Source: Alphaproteobacteria bacterium MarineAlpha12_Bin1
GTDB lineage: Bacteria; Pseudomonadota; Alphaproteobacteria; UBA6615
Direction of reading: 5' to 3'
DNA: 64,000 nt
NCBI GenBank assembly: GCA_002937505.1
Contig: PTJY01000003.1
Location: 192,060-256,059, forward strand
Each line of letters opens with the position of its first letter. Position 1 is the stretch's first letter. This document shows positions 47,466-56,307 of this stretch, piece after piece. The notes beneath the pieces are model-generated. The model searched no databases. It had not been told where the DNA came from and saw only the letters and a list, made by a program, of their open reading frames with translations. The position numbers and the translations under genes were made by a program.

Positions 47466-48920
47466 TTATATATAACCTTTTGGTGAAATAAATCCTCCCA
47501 AATGAGTTTCTATCAATTTTGCAAATTGAATTGTTGTTAAATCCTGCATGTGAGGCCCTATAATTTGAATGCCACAGGGCAATCCGGACTTCGTGAAACC
47601 GACTGGCGCTACACTTGCTGGCAAATAGACTAGGCTGGGAAGGCCGGCCCAGAACAACTGATCAACGGTAGATTCTTCTTCGTCATTTATAGGGATTGTC
47701 CTATCAGCTCTGTCTCCTGCTTGATCATGGGGAAAAGCTGCTGAAGCTGCAACTGGTGTTAAAAGTAAATCATACTCTTCAAAAAATAATTCCCACTGTC
47801 GGCGCATTAATTCTCTCTCTTCATTCCAAACTAACCATTCCCTATGAGACATTGTGACTGCACGATCTACTATAGTTTTATAACTGTAATCATCTGGTTC
47901 ACTCTTTATAGCGCGGTCTTTATGCTCATTAAGAACTTCACTCGTTAAGCGACTGCTAGTTGCTGCTCTTAATAACATCAAATATACAAGATGAGATCGC
48001 TTTGTATCATTTACTGGTTTTACTTTTTCAGTAATGTTCAGTCCAAGAGTTCTGAGAAGATTAATAGCTGAATAAAGCTGATCAGTCAGTTCACTATCCT
48101 GAACACAACTTGGATCATTTAGTAGGACACCAACTCTAAAATCACTCAAATTCTTTTTTTCTGTTTCTGGGAGCTTGAGAGTCAAACCAGTTGAGTCTTT
48201 TCCTGTAACACCTGCCATAGCTAATGTTGCTATCCGTAGGTCGTCAGCTCCCCTTGCTAATGGTCCAATAACCGAAATATCGATGGGTACGTTAGTTCCC
48301 GGTAATGCATGACCTTTAGTCGGAAGAATACCCATCGTTGGCTTATGACCAAAAACTCCGCAATAATGGGCTGGATTACGGATAGATGCGCCTATATCAC
48401 TTCCGGTTTCAATTCCCGTCATTCCTGATGCCAGGGCTGCCGCTGAACCTCCTGAAGAGCCTCCTGGACTACGTGATAAATCCCACGGATTATTTGTTGT
48501 TCCATAAATTTCGTTGAAACTCTGCCAATCAGAAAGACTAAACGGAACATTTGTCTTCCCAAAAAGAGTAACGCCCGCTTTTTTCATTCTTTTTACAGCA
48601 AGACTATCGTCGCTTGCTATGTTGTCTTTATACTGAGGAATGCCCCAGGTTGATGGTTGTCCTTTAACATCAAAACTTTCTTTTATAGTCATAGGTACGC
48701 CATGAAGAGGGCCCCAAACTTCTCCTCTCGATAATGCTTTGTCAGCTTCTATAGCTCTGGACCTCGCTCCCGGCTCATCCATAAGGATGATCGCATTTAA
48801 TGAGGGGTTATATTTCTTTATACGTTCAAAATATAATTCAAGAATTTCAAGACAACTAATTTCCTTGTCTCTAATGCTTTGAGCAATTTGTGCTGCTGTT
48901 AGATAGTGAAGATCTGACAT
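47466..48920 (-). CDS. Amidase-signature family hydrolase
   Basis: 484-residue amide hydrolase. The Ser-cisSer-Lys triad is seen: K80 in MTIKESFDVKG, S155 in SPGGSSGGSAAAL and S179 in GSDIGASIRNPA. Substrate is unclear: members include fatty-acid amide hydrolases, mandelamide hydrolase and generic aryl- or alkyl-amidases; it has no GatA-specific context (no gatB or gatC). No leader, so cytoplasmic. It converges with the CmcJ-type gene and appears monocistronic. Confidence 0.88.
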   Translation of the reverse strand: MSDLHYLTAAQIAQSIRDKEISCLEILELYFERIKKYNPSLNAIILMDEPGARSRAIEADKALSRGEVWGPLHGVPMTIKESFDVKGQPSTWGIPQYKDNIASDDSLAVKRMKKAGVTLFGKTNVPFSLSDWQSFNEIYGTTNNPWDLSRSPGGSSGGSAAALASGMTGIETGSDIGASIRNPAHYCGVFGHKPTMGILPTKGHALPGTNVPIDISVIGPLARGADDLRIATLAMAGVTGKDSTGLTLKLPETEKKNLSDFRVGVLLNDPSCVQDSELTDQLYSAINLLRTLGLNITEKVKPVNDTKRSHLVYLMLLRAATSSRLTSEVLNEHKDRAIKSEPDDYSYKTIVDRAVTMSHREWLVWNEERELMRRQWELFFEEYDLLLTPVAASAAFPHDQAGDRADRTIPINDEEESTVDQLFWAGLPSLVYLPASVAPVGFTKSGLPCGIQIIGPHMQDLTTIQFAKLIETHLGGFISPKGYI

Positions 48921-49122
48921 TGAATGGATTCCGGTTAGCTAAAGGATAAATTTCAAATTTATTGTCACACAATAACTTTCAGCTAAGAGATAAAACTAAA
49001 CTGAATGATTAACCCTATTTATTTATAATCAAGTAATGTATTTCAGCTTCTTAACCCTTTTGATTATTACTGTGCATATCAATAGGTGATAGGCATTAGA
49101 ATGTATATATAACGTGCACAAT

Positions 49123-50181
49123 TTAGGAACAGGCGAGTCCATAGACGCCCTGGATTCCAGATGGCAAAGGCAATGTTCGCCACGTAGAACCACTATCATC
49201 TGTGCCAAATACTTGACCTCCGCGAGCAGCACAATATATCCGTTTTGAATCGTTTACACTTTCAGCGACGATCATAAGAGTGGATTCAATCGGTAAATTA
49301 GAATCAAAGCGTTGCCAGCTTTCTCCAAAGTCGTTGCTTCGATAAAGTGAGCCCGCGTCACTTATTGCGGCTATTGATAGGGCAGAATATAAGCAGTCAG
49401 GGTTATGAGGCGATGCAACAACGTCCCTGGCATAAGTTAGTGGAGAAAAACGACCTATCCCTATCTCTTGCCAGTTATCACCTTTGTTGACACTTCGAAA
49501 GAGCCCCATTCGATTGGCCAGAATAATTACGCCTGGATGACTGCGACTGACAGTTAAAGAATGGATATCCATCATGCCCTCATTAGGATCATCAGTAACT
49601 TCTCCGCTTTGCAGGTGATCTTGTTTAGCGAGTTCTAGTAGATCGCTGGAAATATCTGTCCATGTGTCACCGCCATCGAGACTTCTTACAACACCGTTTA
49701 CTTCGAGTCCCGCGTATATTTCATCAGGATTAGACTGATCTATAACCAGACGAATAACGCGCGTTGGAAATGGCATTTCCGGGACCCCTTTAGGTGTTGG
49801 CACCTTTAGCTTTTCCCAGTTCAGACCCCCATCTCTAGAGCGGTATATTGCGAAGCCTTCAACACCAACAAATAATGTGTCGCTATCACGCGGATCAAGA
49901 CAGATAGACCAAACGATTTGCAAGGGGCCTGGAAGCTCAAGTGAACACCAACTATCCCCTCCATCATCACTGCGATATGGCCCGTTTTGAGTTCCAGCAA
50001 AAACAGTATCAGGACGTTCTGGATGTACTACGATACAGCGCACTTCGACACTATTAGGTAGGCCATTATTTAATTGTTCCCAATCGTCAGATCCGGGTGC
50101 TAGTCGAAGAAAACCATTGGTGGTTGCTCCTTCAGGAGCACCCAGATAATTTGCAACTCCTACGTAAACTGTGCCTACCAT
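49123..50181 (-). CDS. Asp-box (BNR) beta-propeller protein
   Basis: 352 residues made of repeated blades, each with an Asp-box (S-x-D-x-G-x-x-W): SDDGGDSW, SRDGGLNW, SLDGGDTW, SVNKGDNW, SNDFGESW and TDDSGSTW. Such propellers occur in sialidases, sortilin-like proteins and Ycf48-like assembly factors. No signal peptide is visible, so it seems cytoplasmic, which is unusual for sialidases; no sialidase arginine triad was recognised. AAGGAG lies nine bases before the ATG. The FAD monooxygenase gene ends 27 bases upstream on the same strand, suggesting an operon. Confidence 0.78.
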   Translation of the reverse strand: MVGTVYVGVANYLGAPEGATTNGFLRLAPGSDDWEQLNNGLPNSVEVRCIVVHPERPDTVFAGTQNGPYRSDDGGDSWCSLELPGPLQIVWSICLDPRDSDTLFVGVEGFAIYRSRDGGLNWEKLKVPTPKGVPEMPFPTRVIRLVIDQSNPDEIYAGLEVNGVVRSLDGGDTWTDISSDLLELAKQDHLQSGEVTDDPNEGMMDIHSLTVSRSHPGVIILANRMGLFRSVNKGDNWQEIGIGRFSPLTYARDVVASPHNPDCLYSALSIAAISDAGSLYRSNDFGESWQRFDSNLPIESTLMIVAESVNDSKRIYCAARGGQVFGTDDSGSTWRTLPLPSGIQGVYGLACS

Positions 50182-50208
50182 TATTAATTTCTCCTTCTTC
50201 GTTCTTAA

Positions 50209-51477
50209 CTAACGACCACCAGTTGGATGCCAATTTGCAACGTCTTCAGTCCAGAACCAAAAGTGGTTTTCTACAACTTTATCCCACCAGTCAGTCATAT
50301 TGCTTTGATTGAGTGTGTACCAATCAGGAGTATCGGTAACTATGTGTTTACCAAGAGAGCGGCCAAGTTCTAACAAATCTTGGCCCAGCGGATTACGGCG
50401 TTCCTCCCAGGCTCTCAGTGCTGAGTCAATATCATTGTGCTCAGAGAATGCATCAGAGAAATCCAGCGCATCCTCAAGTGCTTTGTTTGCTCCAGCTCCG
50501 ACATGTGGGCGCGCGTAGATTGCAGCATCTCCCATCAAGCAGATGCGACCACTAACGTATCCTGGTACACCTATATCGCGAATTGGTTGTGTAAATGGCT
50601 GTTCAGTTAGGTCAACTATATCGGCAAAGTAAGATGGAAAAACCTCTCGAGCATACTTTCTACAATAAGATATTTGTTCAGGTGTAGCTGCTCCTGGGGC
50701 TGTTCTTGCCTGAACATTGCCATCATTATCTGGAGGCACCCCTGGAACTTTTTTATCTGTAATTATTTCCTGGAAAGCCCAATTGAGACGACGTTTTCCG
50801 CTGCCATCTCCATACTCGAGGCTTGGTACAAAATATATAAATCCGTGTCCTCCTTCATAGCCGAAAAACACAATATCTTCCTCAAATATCTCCGGCCTTG
50901 GCACGTCTACTTCTTCTATCATGCCTCGCCAGGAAAAGTAGTTGGTTAATTGCTGGTCCGCATCTGGAAAGAGCTCCCTACGTCCAACTGAATCGTAACC
51001 ATCAGCACTAATTACCAAGTCATAACTCTCACGAGAGCCGTCAACCATGATAACTTCAACAGTTGCATCATTTGATTGAACTAAATTAACTATTTCAACA
51101 CCCTGCTTATAAACAGCATCTGGAACTCGCTTTCTAAGATTGCGATAAAGGACTCCCCAGTGCGCAGCATGTATAGCTACTGGTTCTTTCCAATAGACAT
51201 CCCATGGCCAGTCGTTTGAAGGTTTATCGAGCCATGGTCGAGCATACGTTCGGGACCAAACTGGTACATAAGGAAAATCATAATCTATGAGATCACGGTT
51301 TTTTAATTCTTCAAGGGTGGGTATGCGCATTGTTAGCCCAACCCCACGCTCTTCCAGGCGTCCTTGTGAACGCTCGTAAACTGTAACATTGTGGCCAGCA
51401 CGGATGAGTTCTGCAGCAACAGTGCACCCAGAGATGGCACCTCCAATAATAGCTATCGAACTTGAAGGTATTGTCAT
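50209..51477 (-). CDS. FAD-dependent monooxygenase (PHBH-like)
   Basis: 422-residue group-A flavoprotein monooxygenase. The N-terminal Rossmann motif (IAIIGGAISGCTVAAELIRAG) ends with the acidic VYERS, and the second FAD motif GDAAIYARPHVGAGANKALEDA is near residue 310. The substrate is unknown; relatives hydroxylate aromatic acids or polyketides using NAD(P)H and O2. It precedes the Asp-box propeller gene, 27 bases apart. Confidence 0.88.
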   Translation of the reverse strand: MTIPSSSIAIIGGAISGCTVAAELIRAGHNVTVYERSQGRLEERGVGLTMRIPTLEELKNRDLIDYDFPYVPVWSRTYARPWLDKPSNDWPWDVYWKEPVAIHAAHWGVLYRNLRKRVPDAVYKQGVEIVNLVQSNDATVEVIMVDGSRESYDLVISADGYDSVGRRELFPDADQQLTNYFSWRGMIEEVDVPRPEIFEEDIVFFGYEGGHGFIYFVPSLEYGDGSGKRRLNWAFQEIITDKKVPGVPPDNDGNVQARTAPGAATPEQISYCRKYAREVFPSYFADIVDLTEQPFTQPIRDIGVPGYVSGRICLMGDAAIYARPHVGAGANKALEDALDFSDAFSEHNDIDSALRAWEERRNPLGQDLLELGRSLGKHIVTDTPDWYTLNQSNMTDWWDKVVENHFWFWTEDVANWHPTGGR

Positions 51478-51584
51478 AATTTTCTCAAATTGTATTTAAT
51501 CATTGGGTTTATGAATATTCTGCCCATTCTGGTCTTTTTTTGCAATCAAGTGCGGACAGTTTTATTCAAGTGAAAAAAAATATA

Positions 51585-51614
51585 AAAAAGCCGCGAAAAT
51601 CTTCGCGGCTTTTT
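51585..51614 (-). terminator. Intrinsic terminator of the nitrilase gene
   Basis: A perfect 13-base-pair stem (AAAAAGCCGCGAA against TTCGCGGCTTTTT) with a four-base loop lies 23 bases after the nitrilase stop. Read on the minus strand it is followed by a T-rich tract (complement of 51573-51584), so it is a full rho-independent terminator. The palindrome would also form on the plus strand, but no gene there needs it. Confidence 0.92.
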
Positions 51615-51636
51615 AAAAGGAATTAATTCAATGTGA

Positions 51637-52773
51637 CTAAGCAGCATTACGAACTACTTCAGCAACTTTTTCTGGTTCTAATTTGAACTCTTTGGCAACT
51701 GATTCTATTACACGGTCTCTTACATCTGGCTGTATAGCCCCAGGTGCATTAGTTTCTGGTTCATAAGGCTGAGGTGGTGTTGTTAAGTTGACAAGGTCCC
51801 ACCTAGCATAGTGTCCTAGAGAATCGAAAACAGACTTTACCACTTTTATGTATTTCGCTTGAAGCTCAGCATAAATGATCGTATCGATATCAAACGTGGG
51901 CGGAACCATATATTCTGAGGTGGGTGCTACAATGTGGCTGCCACCGCAGGCCCAACCCACGAACTGTTCTTGACCAGGACCGCCATACGTCATTGAATCT
52001 TTGAATGGGAATTTTTCTGGAATATCTTCCATTCGAAGAAGGTTGTTTGCGGATACTACGTAACATTGACCTGTGAAAGCTCTCTCTCTAGTAGCAGGGA
52101 TAAGGTCGCATTTATTGATGTCATGACCAGCGTATATAAAAGATTCTCCTTCTACGCCTCCGCAGTTCCACATGCCTGGCCATACAGCAACATGAATATC
52201 CACTCCTTGAGCAATGTACCATGCTGTAATGTTCACTATGTGATTTTCCCAACAAATTTGTCCACCTAGACGACCTATTTCTGTGTCAAATACTTGTAGA
52301 TCTCGGCTATCACCCATACCCCACCAAATACGTTCAATGAATGAAGGAATGAGTTTTCTATGACGTCCTAATACGCCACCATATTTGTCAATATAGACTA
52401 GCGAATTAAAAAGAGTTCGACTTCCAATTCTGTCATCTAGCTCGTTGCATCCCATGACAACATAAGCACCTACTTCTCGTGCTGCCTTACCTAAGATATC
52501 TGTATCTTCGCTTCCTACAACAAGTGAGTTATCCTGCAGGTCTGCCATGACATCATGAAATCCATTAGCAATTGTATCCCAGCCCATTGTCCAATAGGGG
52601 TATGTTGGAATCCAGGTTTCAGGAAATACAATTAGTTCCGCACCTTCTTTTCCTGCTTCAATGATTTTATCACAGGCGATTTCGAGGCATCTTTTTTTAT
52701 CCATAAATGCGGACGGTGTCTGAACAACTGCTACTTTTACCGATTCGCGTCCGCCAAGTACTTGTGCTCCCAT
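51637..52773 (-). CDS. Nitrilase
   Basis: Carbon-nitrogen hydrolase of the nitrilase branch, converting nitriles to carboxylic acids. The Glu-Lys-Cys triad is E52 (VFPETWIPTYPYW), K140 (GRHRKLIPS) and C174 (GGQICWENH). The CWENH motif and the FPETWIP..YP stretch are those of true nitrilases rather than amidases. ATG 52773 has GGGAGG at the right distance; 378 residues. It is divergent from the mandelate-racemase-like gene, with 309 bases between, and ends in a strong terminator. Confidence 0.9.
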   Translation of the reverse strand: MGAQVLGGRESVKVAVVQTPSAFMDKKRCLEIACDKIIEAGKEGAELIVFPETWIPTYPYWTMGWDTIANGFHDVMADLQDNSLVVGSEDTDILGKAAREVGAYVVMGCNELDDRIGSRTLFNSLVYIDKYGGVLGRHRKLIPSFIERIWWGMGDSRDLQVFDTEIGRLGGQICWENHIVNITAWYIAQGVDIHVAVWPGMWNCGGVEGESFIYAGHDINKCDLIPATRERAFTGQCYVVSANNLLRMEDIPEKFPFKDSMTYGGPGQEQFVGWACGGSHIVAPTSEYMVPPTFDIDTIIYAELQAKYIKVVKSVFDSLGHYARWDLVNLTTPPQPYEPETNAPGAIQPDVRDRVIESVAKEFKLEPEKVAEVVRNAA

Positions 52774-53082
52774 TTTATCCTCCCTAACTAGTTTCACTGT
52801 TTATTCTCAGCGATATATGTTGATCGAATACGCAATGATAAACACTTTATCGGTTTTAACTTTACGTGACTTATATCTTTATGAAAACAATTTAAGTTTT
52901 ATTTACTGTGGAAGGAATATTATTAAATGTTACCTGAAGGCTTTAAATAATCAATAATTGATCTCCGGATAGTTAATGGATGCAAAAGCTGTTATAGTTT
53001 TTTGAGACAGGAAATTTATATAATTTAACAATTGATGGTAATTATGCAGGTAAGATCTTTTTATTAAGGGGATACTTAATAA
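52774..53082. other. Divergent intergenic region nitrilase / mandelate-racemase-like gene
   Basis: 309 AT-rich bases that must carry both divergent promoters. A perfect TATAAT occurs at 53019-53024, 59 bases before the plus-strand start, but no good -35 box lies 16-18 bases upstream of it (a TTGAGA at 53002 is too close). No regulator gene or clear operator palindrome was seen. Confidence 0.4.
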
Positions 53083-54183
53083 ATGAATTTTGAAAAATTA
53101 ACGTTTGATCGAATTGATGCTAGGCCTGTTGTTGTAAAGCTTAATAGACCTGTTGTTGCACGTATTGCTACTATGGATGAATGGCCTCTGATTCTTGTTG
53201 ACCTATATACGAAAGAGGGAATAGTAGGTCGCAGTTACTTGGAACCCTATGTTGTTAAATCCATGAAATATCTAATACCAGCACTAAAAGATTTTAGTGA
53301 TATGCTTAGTGGCAGTATTCTCTCACCTATAGACTTTTATGAGAAAACTAGAAAATCATTACATTTTGTTGGGTATGAAGGGCTCTCATTAATAGCTGTT
53401 TCAGGCCTAGATATGGCTGTGTGGGACGCTTTGGCCAAGGCAGCTAGCATGCCGCTATGCGTTTTTTTAGGCGGATCAATAGAGCCTGTAAAAGCTTATA
53501 GTAGCAACGGATTGTGGCTAAAAGATCCTAATGAATTAGAAAATGAAGCTATAGAATTGCTTAATGAAGGAGCCTTTAGTGGCATAAAACTTCGACTAGG
53601 CCGTGAAAAGATTAGTCAAGATTTACAAGCGATAGAAGTCGTTAGGGATGCAGTAGGTAAAGATACCAGTATAATGATCGATTTCAATCAAGCTCTTGAT
53701 ATGGGAGAGGCGCTAGATTTATGCCATCAAATTGATGAACTTGGCCTTTATTGGCTAGAAGAACCTATTTTGTATGATAACCTGGATGGCTATTCACAAT
53801 TAACTGCTGAATTAAAGACTCCTATACAACTGGGAGAGAATTTCTATGGGCCTAGAGAGTTATACAAATCTATTCAGAAGAGAGCTTCCGATTTTGTTAT
53901 GCCAGACTTTATGAGGATAGGCGGTGTAACCGGTTGGTTGAGATCTGCAGCAATTGCCGGAACAGCAGGAGTTCCAATGTCAACACATCTTTACCCAGAA
54001 GTAGGAGCGCATGTAATGCGGGTAACAGAAACTGCTCATTGGCTAGAATGGCAAGATTGGGCAAATCCTATCCTAAAAAATCCTTATAGCTTAAAGGATG
54101 GTTGTTTGGTTATACCAAATGAGCCGGGATTAGGATTGGAGTGGGACGAGAAAGTTGTTGCTGCTAATCTTTATGAAAAATAG
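53083..54183 (+). CDS. Mandelate-racemase-like enolase superfamily enzyme
   Basis: 366 residues. The C-terminal barrel follows Pseudomonas mandelate racemase closely: metal ligands D200 (MIDFNQ), E226 (WLEEPI) and E252 (GENFYGP), the Asp-His dyad D275 (MPDFMRIGGVTGW) and H302 (STHLYPE), and E322 (HWLEWQD). K169 of the KxK motif is kept, but the second lysine (Lys166 in mandelate racemase) is R171. The dyad supports proton abstraction from an alpha-hydroxy acid; true racemisation is doubtful without the lysine, so an acid-sugar or hydroxy-acid dehydratase is possible. Stands alone, divergent from the nitrilase. Confidence 0.85.
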   Translation: MNFEKLTFDRIDARPVVVKLNRPVVARIATMDEWPLILVDLYTKEGIVGRSYLEPYVVKSMKYLIPALKDFSDMLSGSILSPIDFYEKTRKSLHFVGYEGLSLIAVSGLDMAVWDALAKAASMPLCVFLGGSIEPVKAYSSNGLWLKDPNELENEAIELLNEGAFSGIKLRLGREKISQDLQAIEVVRDAVGKDTSIMIDFNQALDMGEALDLCHQIDELGLYWLEEPILYDNLDGYSQLTAELKTPIQLGENFYGPRELYKSIQKRASDFVMPDFMRIGGVTGWLRSAAIAGTAGVPMSTHLYPEVGAHVMRVTETAHWLEWQDWANPILKNPYSLKDGCLVIPNEPGLGLEWDEKVVAANLYEK

Positions 54184-54283
54184 TTATTAAAAATAAATAT
54201 TTTTAATTTTTTTATTTAATTTCAGAGCAAACATGGAATTTAAACCCAATAATATTTAATAGAAATACTTTTATGGTGCAAGA

Positions 54284-55102
54284 ATGTCTCAAAAAATTGA
54301 TACAAAAACTGACCAATTGCTTTGTGAGGTAGAAGATCAAGTCGCTACAATTATGCTAAACCGTCCTGAAAAACGGAATGCATTGGGTGATGTGATTACC
54401 CCAGCATTGCGTTCTACCTTATCTAACCTTGAAACCAATGATGACGTGCGTGTTATAATTATAACCGGCGCAGGAAAAGCCTTTTGTTCGGGGGGAGATG
54501 TTTCCGGTATGAAAGGAAAAAAAGAAACTTCTGAGAGAGACAGAAATGATATAATCAATGATCTCCAAGAAAAACAAAGAACACTCTCTCTTCGACTTTA
54601 CAATCTATCTAAGCCAACTATTGCTGTTATACCAGGCGCGGCAGCGGGCGCAGGGATGTCAATTGCTCTTTCCTGTGATATGAGAATATGTGGAACTAGC
54701 GGGTTCTTTGTGACTGGATTTGGTAATATTGGTTTGTCTGGAGACTATGGCGGAAGTTGGCAACTTACTAAAATAGTTGGTCCAGCAAAAGCTAAAGAAC
54801 TATATTTTACTGGGCGAAGGATCGAATCCAAAGAAGCTTTGTCCCTAGGCTTGATTAATGAGGTTATAGAAGATGATTTATTATTTGAGCATTCAAAAGA
54901 AGTCGCCAGGTTGGTTGCTTCAAAGCCTCCCAAAGCCATTTCCTTTATGAAACTAAACATCAATCAGGCGTCAGAAGATAATTTTGAAACTTGCTTGGAT
55001 TGGGAAGCGGTTAGACAAATTCATTGCATGGAAACTAAAGATTTTTCAGAAGGTGTTTCGGCATTTCAAGAAAAACGTAAGCCAAAGTTTATGGGAATGT
55101 AA
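54284..55102 (+). CDS. Enoyl-CoA hydratase/isomerase family protein
   Basis: Crotonase fold, 272 residues. Oxyanion-hole segments are GKAFCSGGDVSGM and PGAAAGAGMS. Both glutamates used by classical hydratases (Glu144 and Glu164 of the rat enzyme) are absent, S126 and about F146 standing there; instead the GLSGDYGGSW stretch offers D154, as in PaaG-like isomerase clades. CoA-ester isomerase or another crotonase reaction is thus more likely than simple hydration. The acuI-like gene follows 121 bases later on the same strand. Confidence 0.85.
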   Translation: MSQKIDTKTDQLLCEVEDQVATIMLNRPEKRNALGDVITPALRSTLSNLETNDDVRVIIITGAGKAFCSGGDVSGMKGKKETSERDRNDIINDLQEKQRTLSLRLYNLSKPTIAVIPGAAAGAGMSIALSCDMRICGTSGFFVTGFGNIGLSGDYGGSWQLTKIVGPAKAKELYFTGRRIESKEALSLGLINEVIEDDLLFEHSKEVARLVASKPPKAISFMKLNINQASEDNFETCLDWEAVRQIHCMETKDFSEGVSAFQEKRKPKFMGM

Positions 55103-55223
55103 AGCCTATTACTCGGTTAAAATATGAGCTAGAAAAATGGTTTTAAATAAGACTTTTTTGATTGCGGGAGAGGCCTTGCCTCTATGTGTTGCTGAAACAA
55201 AAGTACTAAAAAGGAGATAATCT

Positions 55224-56219
55224 ATGGCCGATAATTTCAGGGCTCTAGTGCTAAGTGAGCATGATGATAAAGTTACACATGAAATAAAACAATTATCTGT
55301 CGAGGACTTGCCAGAAGGCGACGTTCTAGTTCGGGTTGAATATTCTGATCTCAACTATAAAGATGGCATGGTAGTAAATGGCATTGGAGGGTTAGTTCGT
55401 GACTATCCGCATGTCCCTGGTATTGATTTTTCTGGAGTCGTTGAAGAGTCATCACATGAATTATATAAGCCTGGAGATACTGTTGTTTTGACCGGCTGGA
55501 GAGTTGGAGAAATTCACTGGGGTGGATATTCTCAAATGGCTCGAGTTAATGGTGATTGGTTGGTTCCGTTACCTGAAAACATATCAACTAAACACGCTAT
55601 GGCGATTGGAACAGCGGGGCTGACTTCTATGCTTTGCGTAATGGCTCTCGAACAACATGGTTTGAAACCGGATTCCGGGCCGATTCTAGTAACGGGTGCA
55701 GCCGGTGGCGTGGGATCGGTTGCAGTAACGATTTTGGCAAGTCTAGGATATAGCGTTTCTGCTTCAACTGGTCGTGAAGAGCTTCAAGATTACCTCATAT
55801 CTCTGGGTGCAAAGGAGATCATATCAAGACAAGAATTATCAGAGCCCACGAAACGCCCATTGGATAGAGAAAAATGGGCTGGAGCGTTAGACACAGTAGG
55901 CTCTACTACTTTGGCACGACTCTTAACTCAAATTAAATATGGAGGCTCGGTTGCCGCGTGTGGCTTGGCAGCAGGACCTAAATTGGAAACAACTGTCATT
56001 CCATTTCTTTTACGAGGGGTGAATTTGCTTGGTATCGACTCAGTTATGCAACCTTATGAAAACCGTGTTAAAGTTTGGAACCGAATTGCAAATGAGCTGC
56101 CAACTAATAAGCTTGAGGAGATGACCAAAATCATAGACCTGTCTAAAGTTTCTGAAAACGCCTCTTCAATTCTTTCGGGGCAGATTAGAGGGCGGTTAGT
56201 TATTGATTTAAATGATTAA
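55224..56219 (+). CDS. acuI: Acrylyl-CoA reductase-like MDR protein (AcuI/YhdH)
   Basis: 331-residue zinc-free MDR enzyme. The SDLNYKDGMVVNGIGG, YPHVPGIDFSGVV, LTGWRVGE and GTAGLTSMLCVMALE stretches are those of the AcuI/YhdH family, which reduces acrylyl-CoA to propionyl-CoA with NADPH and protects against acrylate, for instance from DMSP breakdown. AAGGAG seven bases upstream fixes the start. A crotonase-fold gene precedes it, but no DMSP lyase or acuR is in view, so a general detoxification role is also possible. Confidence 0.85.
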   Translation: MADNFRALVLSEHDDKVTHEIKQLSVEDLPEGDVLVRVEYSDLNYKDGMVVNGIGGLVRDYPHVPGIDFSGVVEESSHELYKPGDTVVLTGWRVGEIHWGGYSQMARVNGDWLVPLPENISTKHAMAIGTAGLTSMLCVMALEQHGLKPDSGPILVTGAAGGVGSVAVTILASLGYSVSASTGREELQDYLISLGAKEIISRQELSEPTKRPLDREKWAGALDTVGSTTLARLLTQIKYGGSVAACGLAAGPKLETTVIPFLLRGVNLLGIDSVMQPYENRVKVWNRIANELPTNKLEEMTKIIDLSKVSENASSILSGQIRGRLVIDLND

Positions 56220-56307
56220 AACCCTTAGTCCCTATCACCCTAACTAACATATAACAAATATTATATAACAATAAGTTGCACAGTTATTTAAATGTAAAAC
56301 ATTACAA

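Noticed and set aside
49123-50181. Photosystem II assembly factor Ycf48
   Set aside because: Similarity is only the shared Asp-box propeller fold; no photosynthesis gene is in the window.
53002-53024. Sigma-70 promoter TTGAGA-TATAAT before the racemase-like gene
   Set aside because: The boxes are only 11 bases apart, too close for a functional promoter; only the -10-like hexamer is noted.
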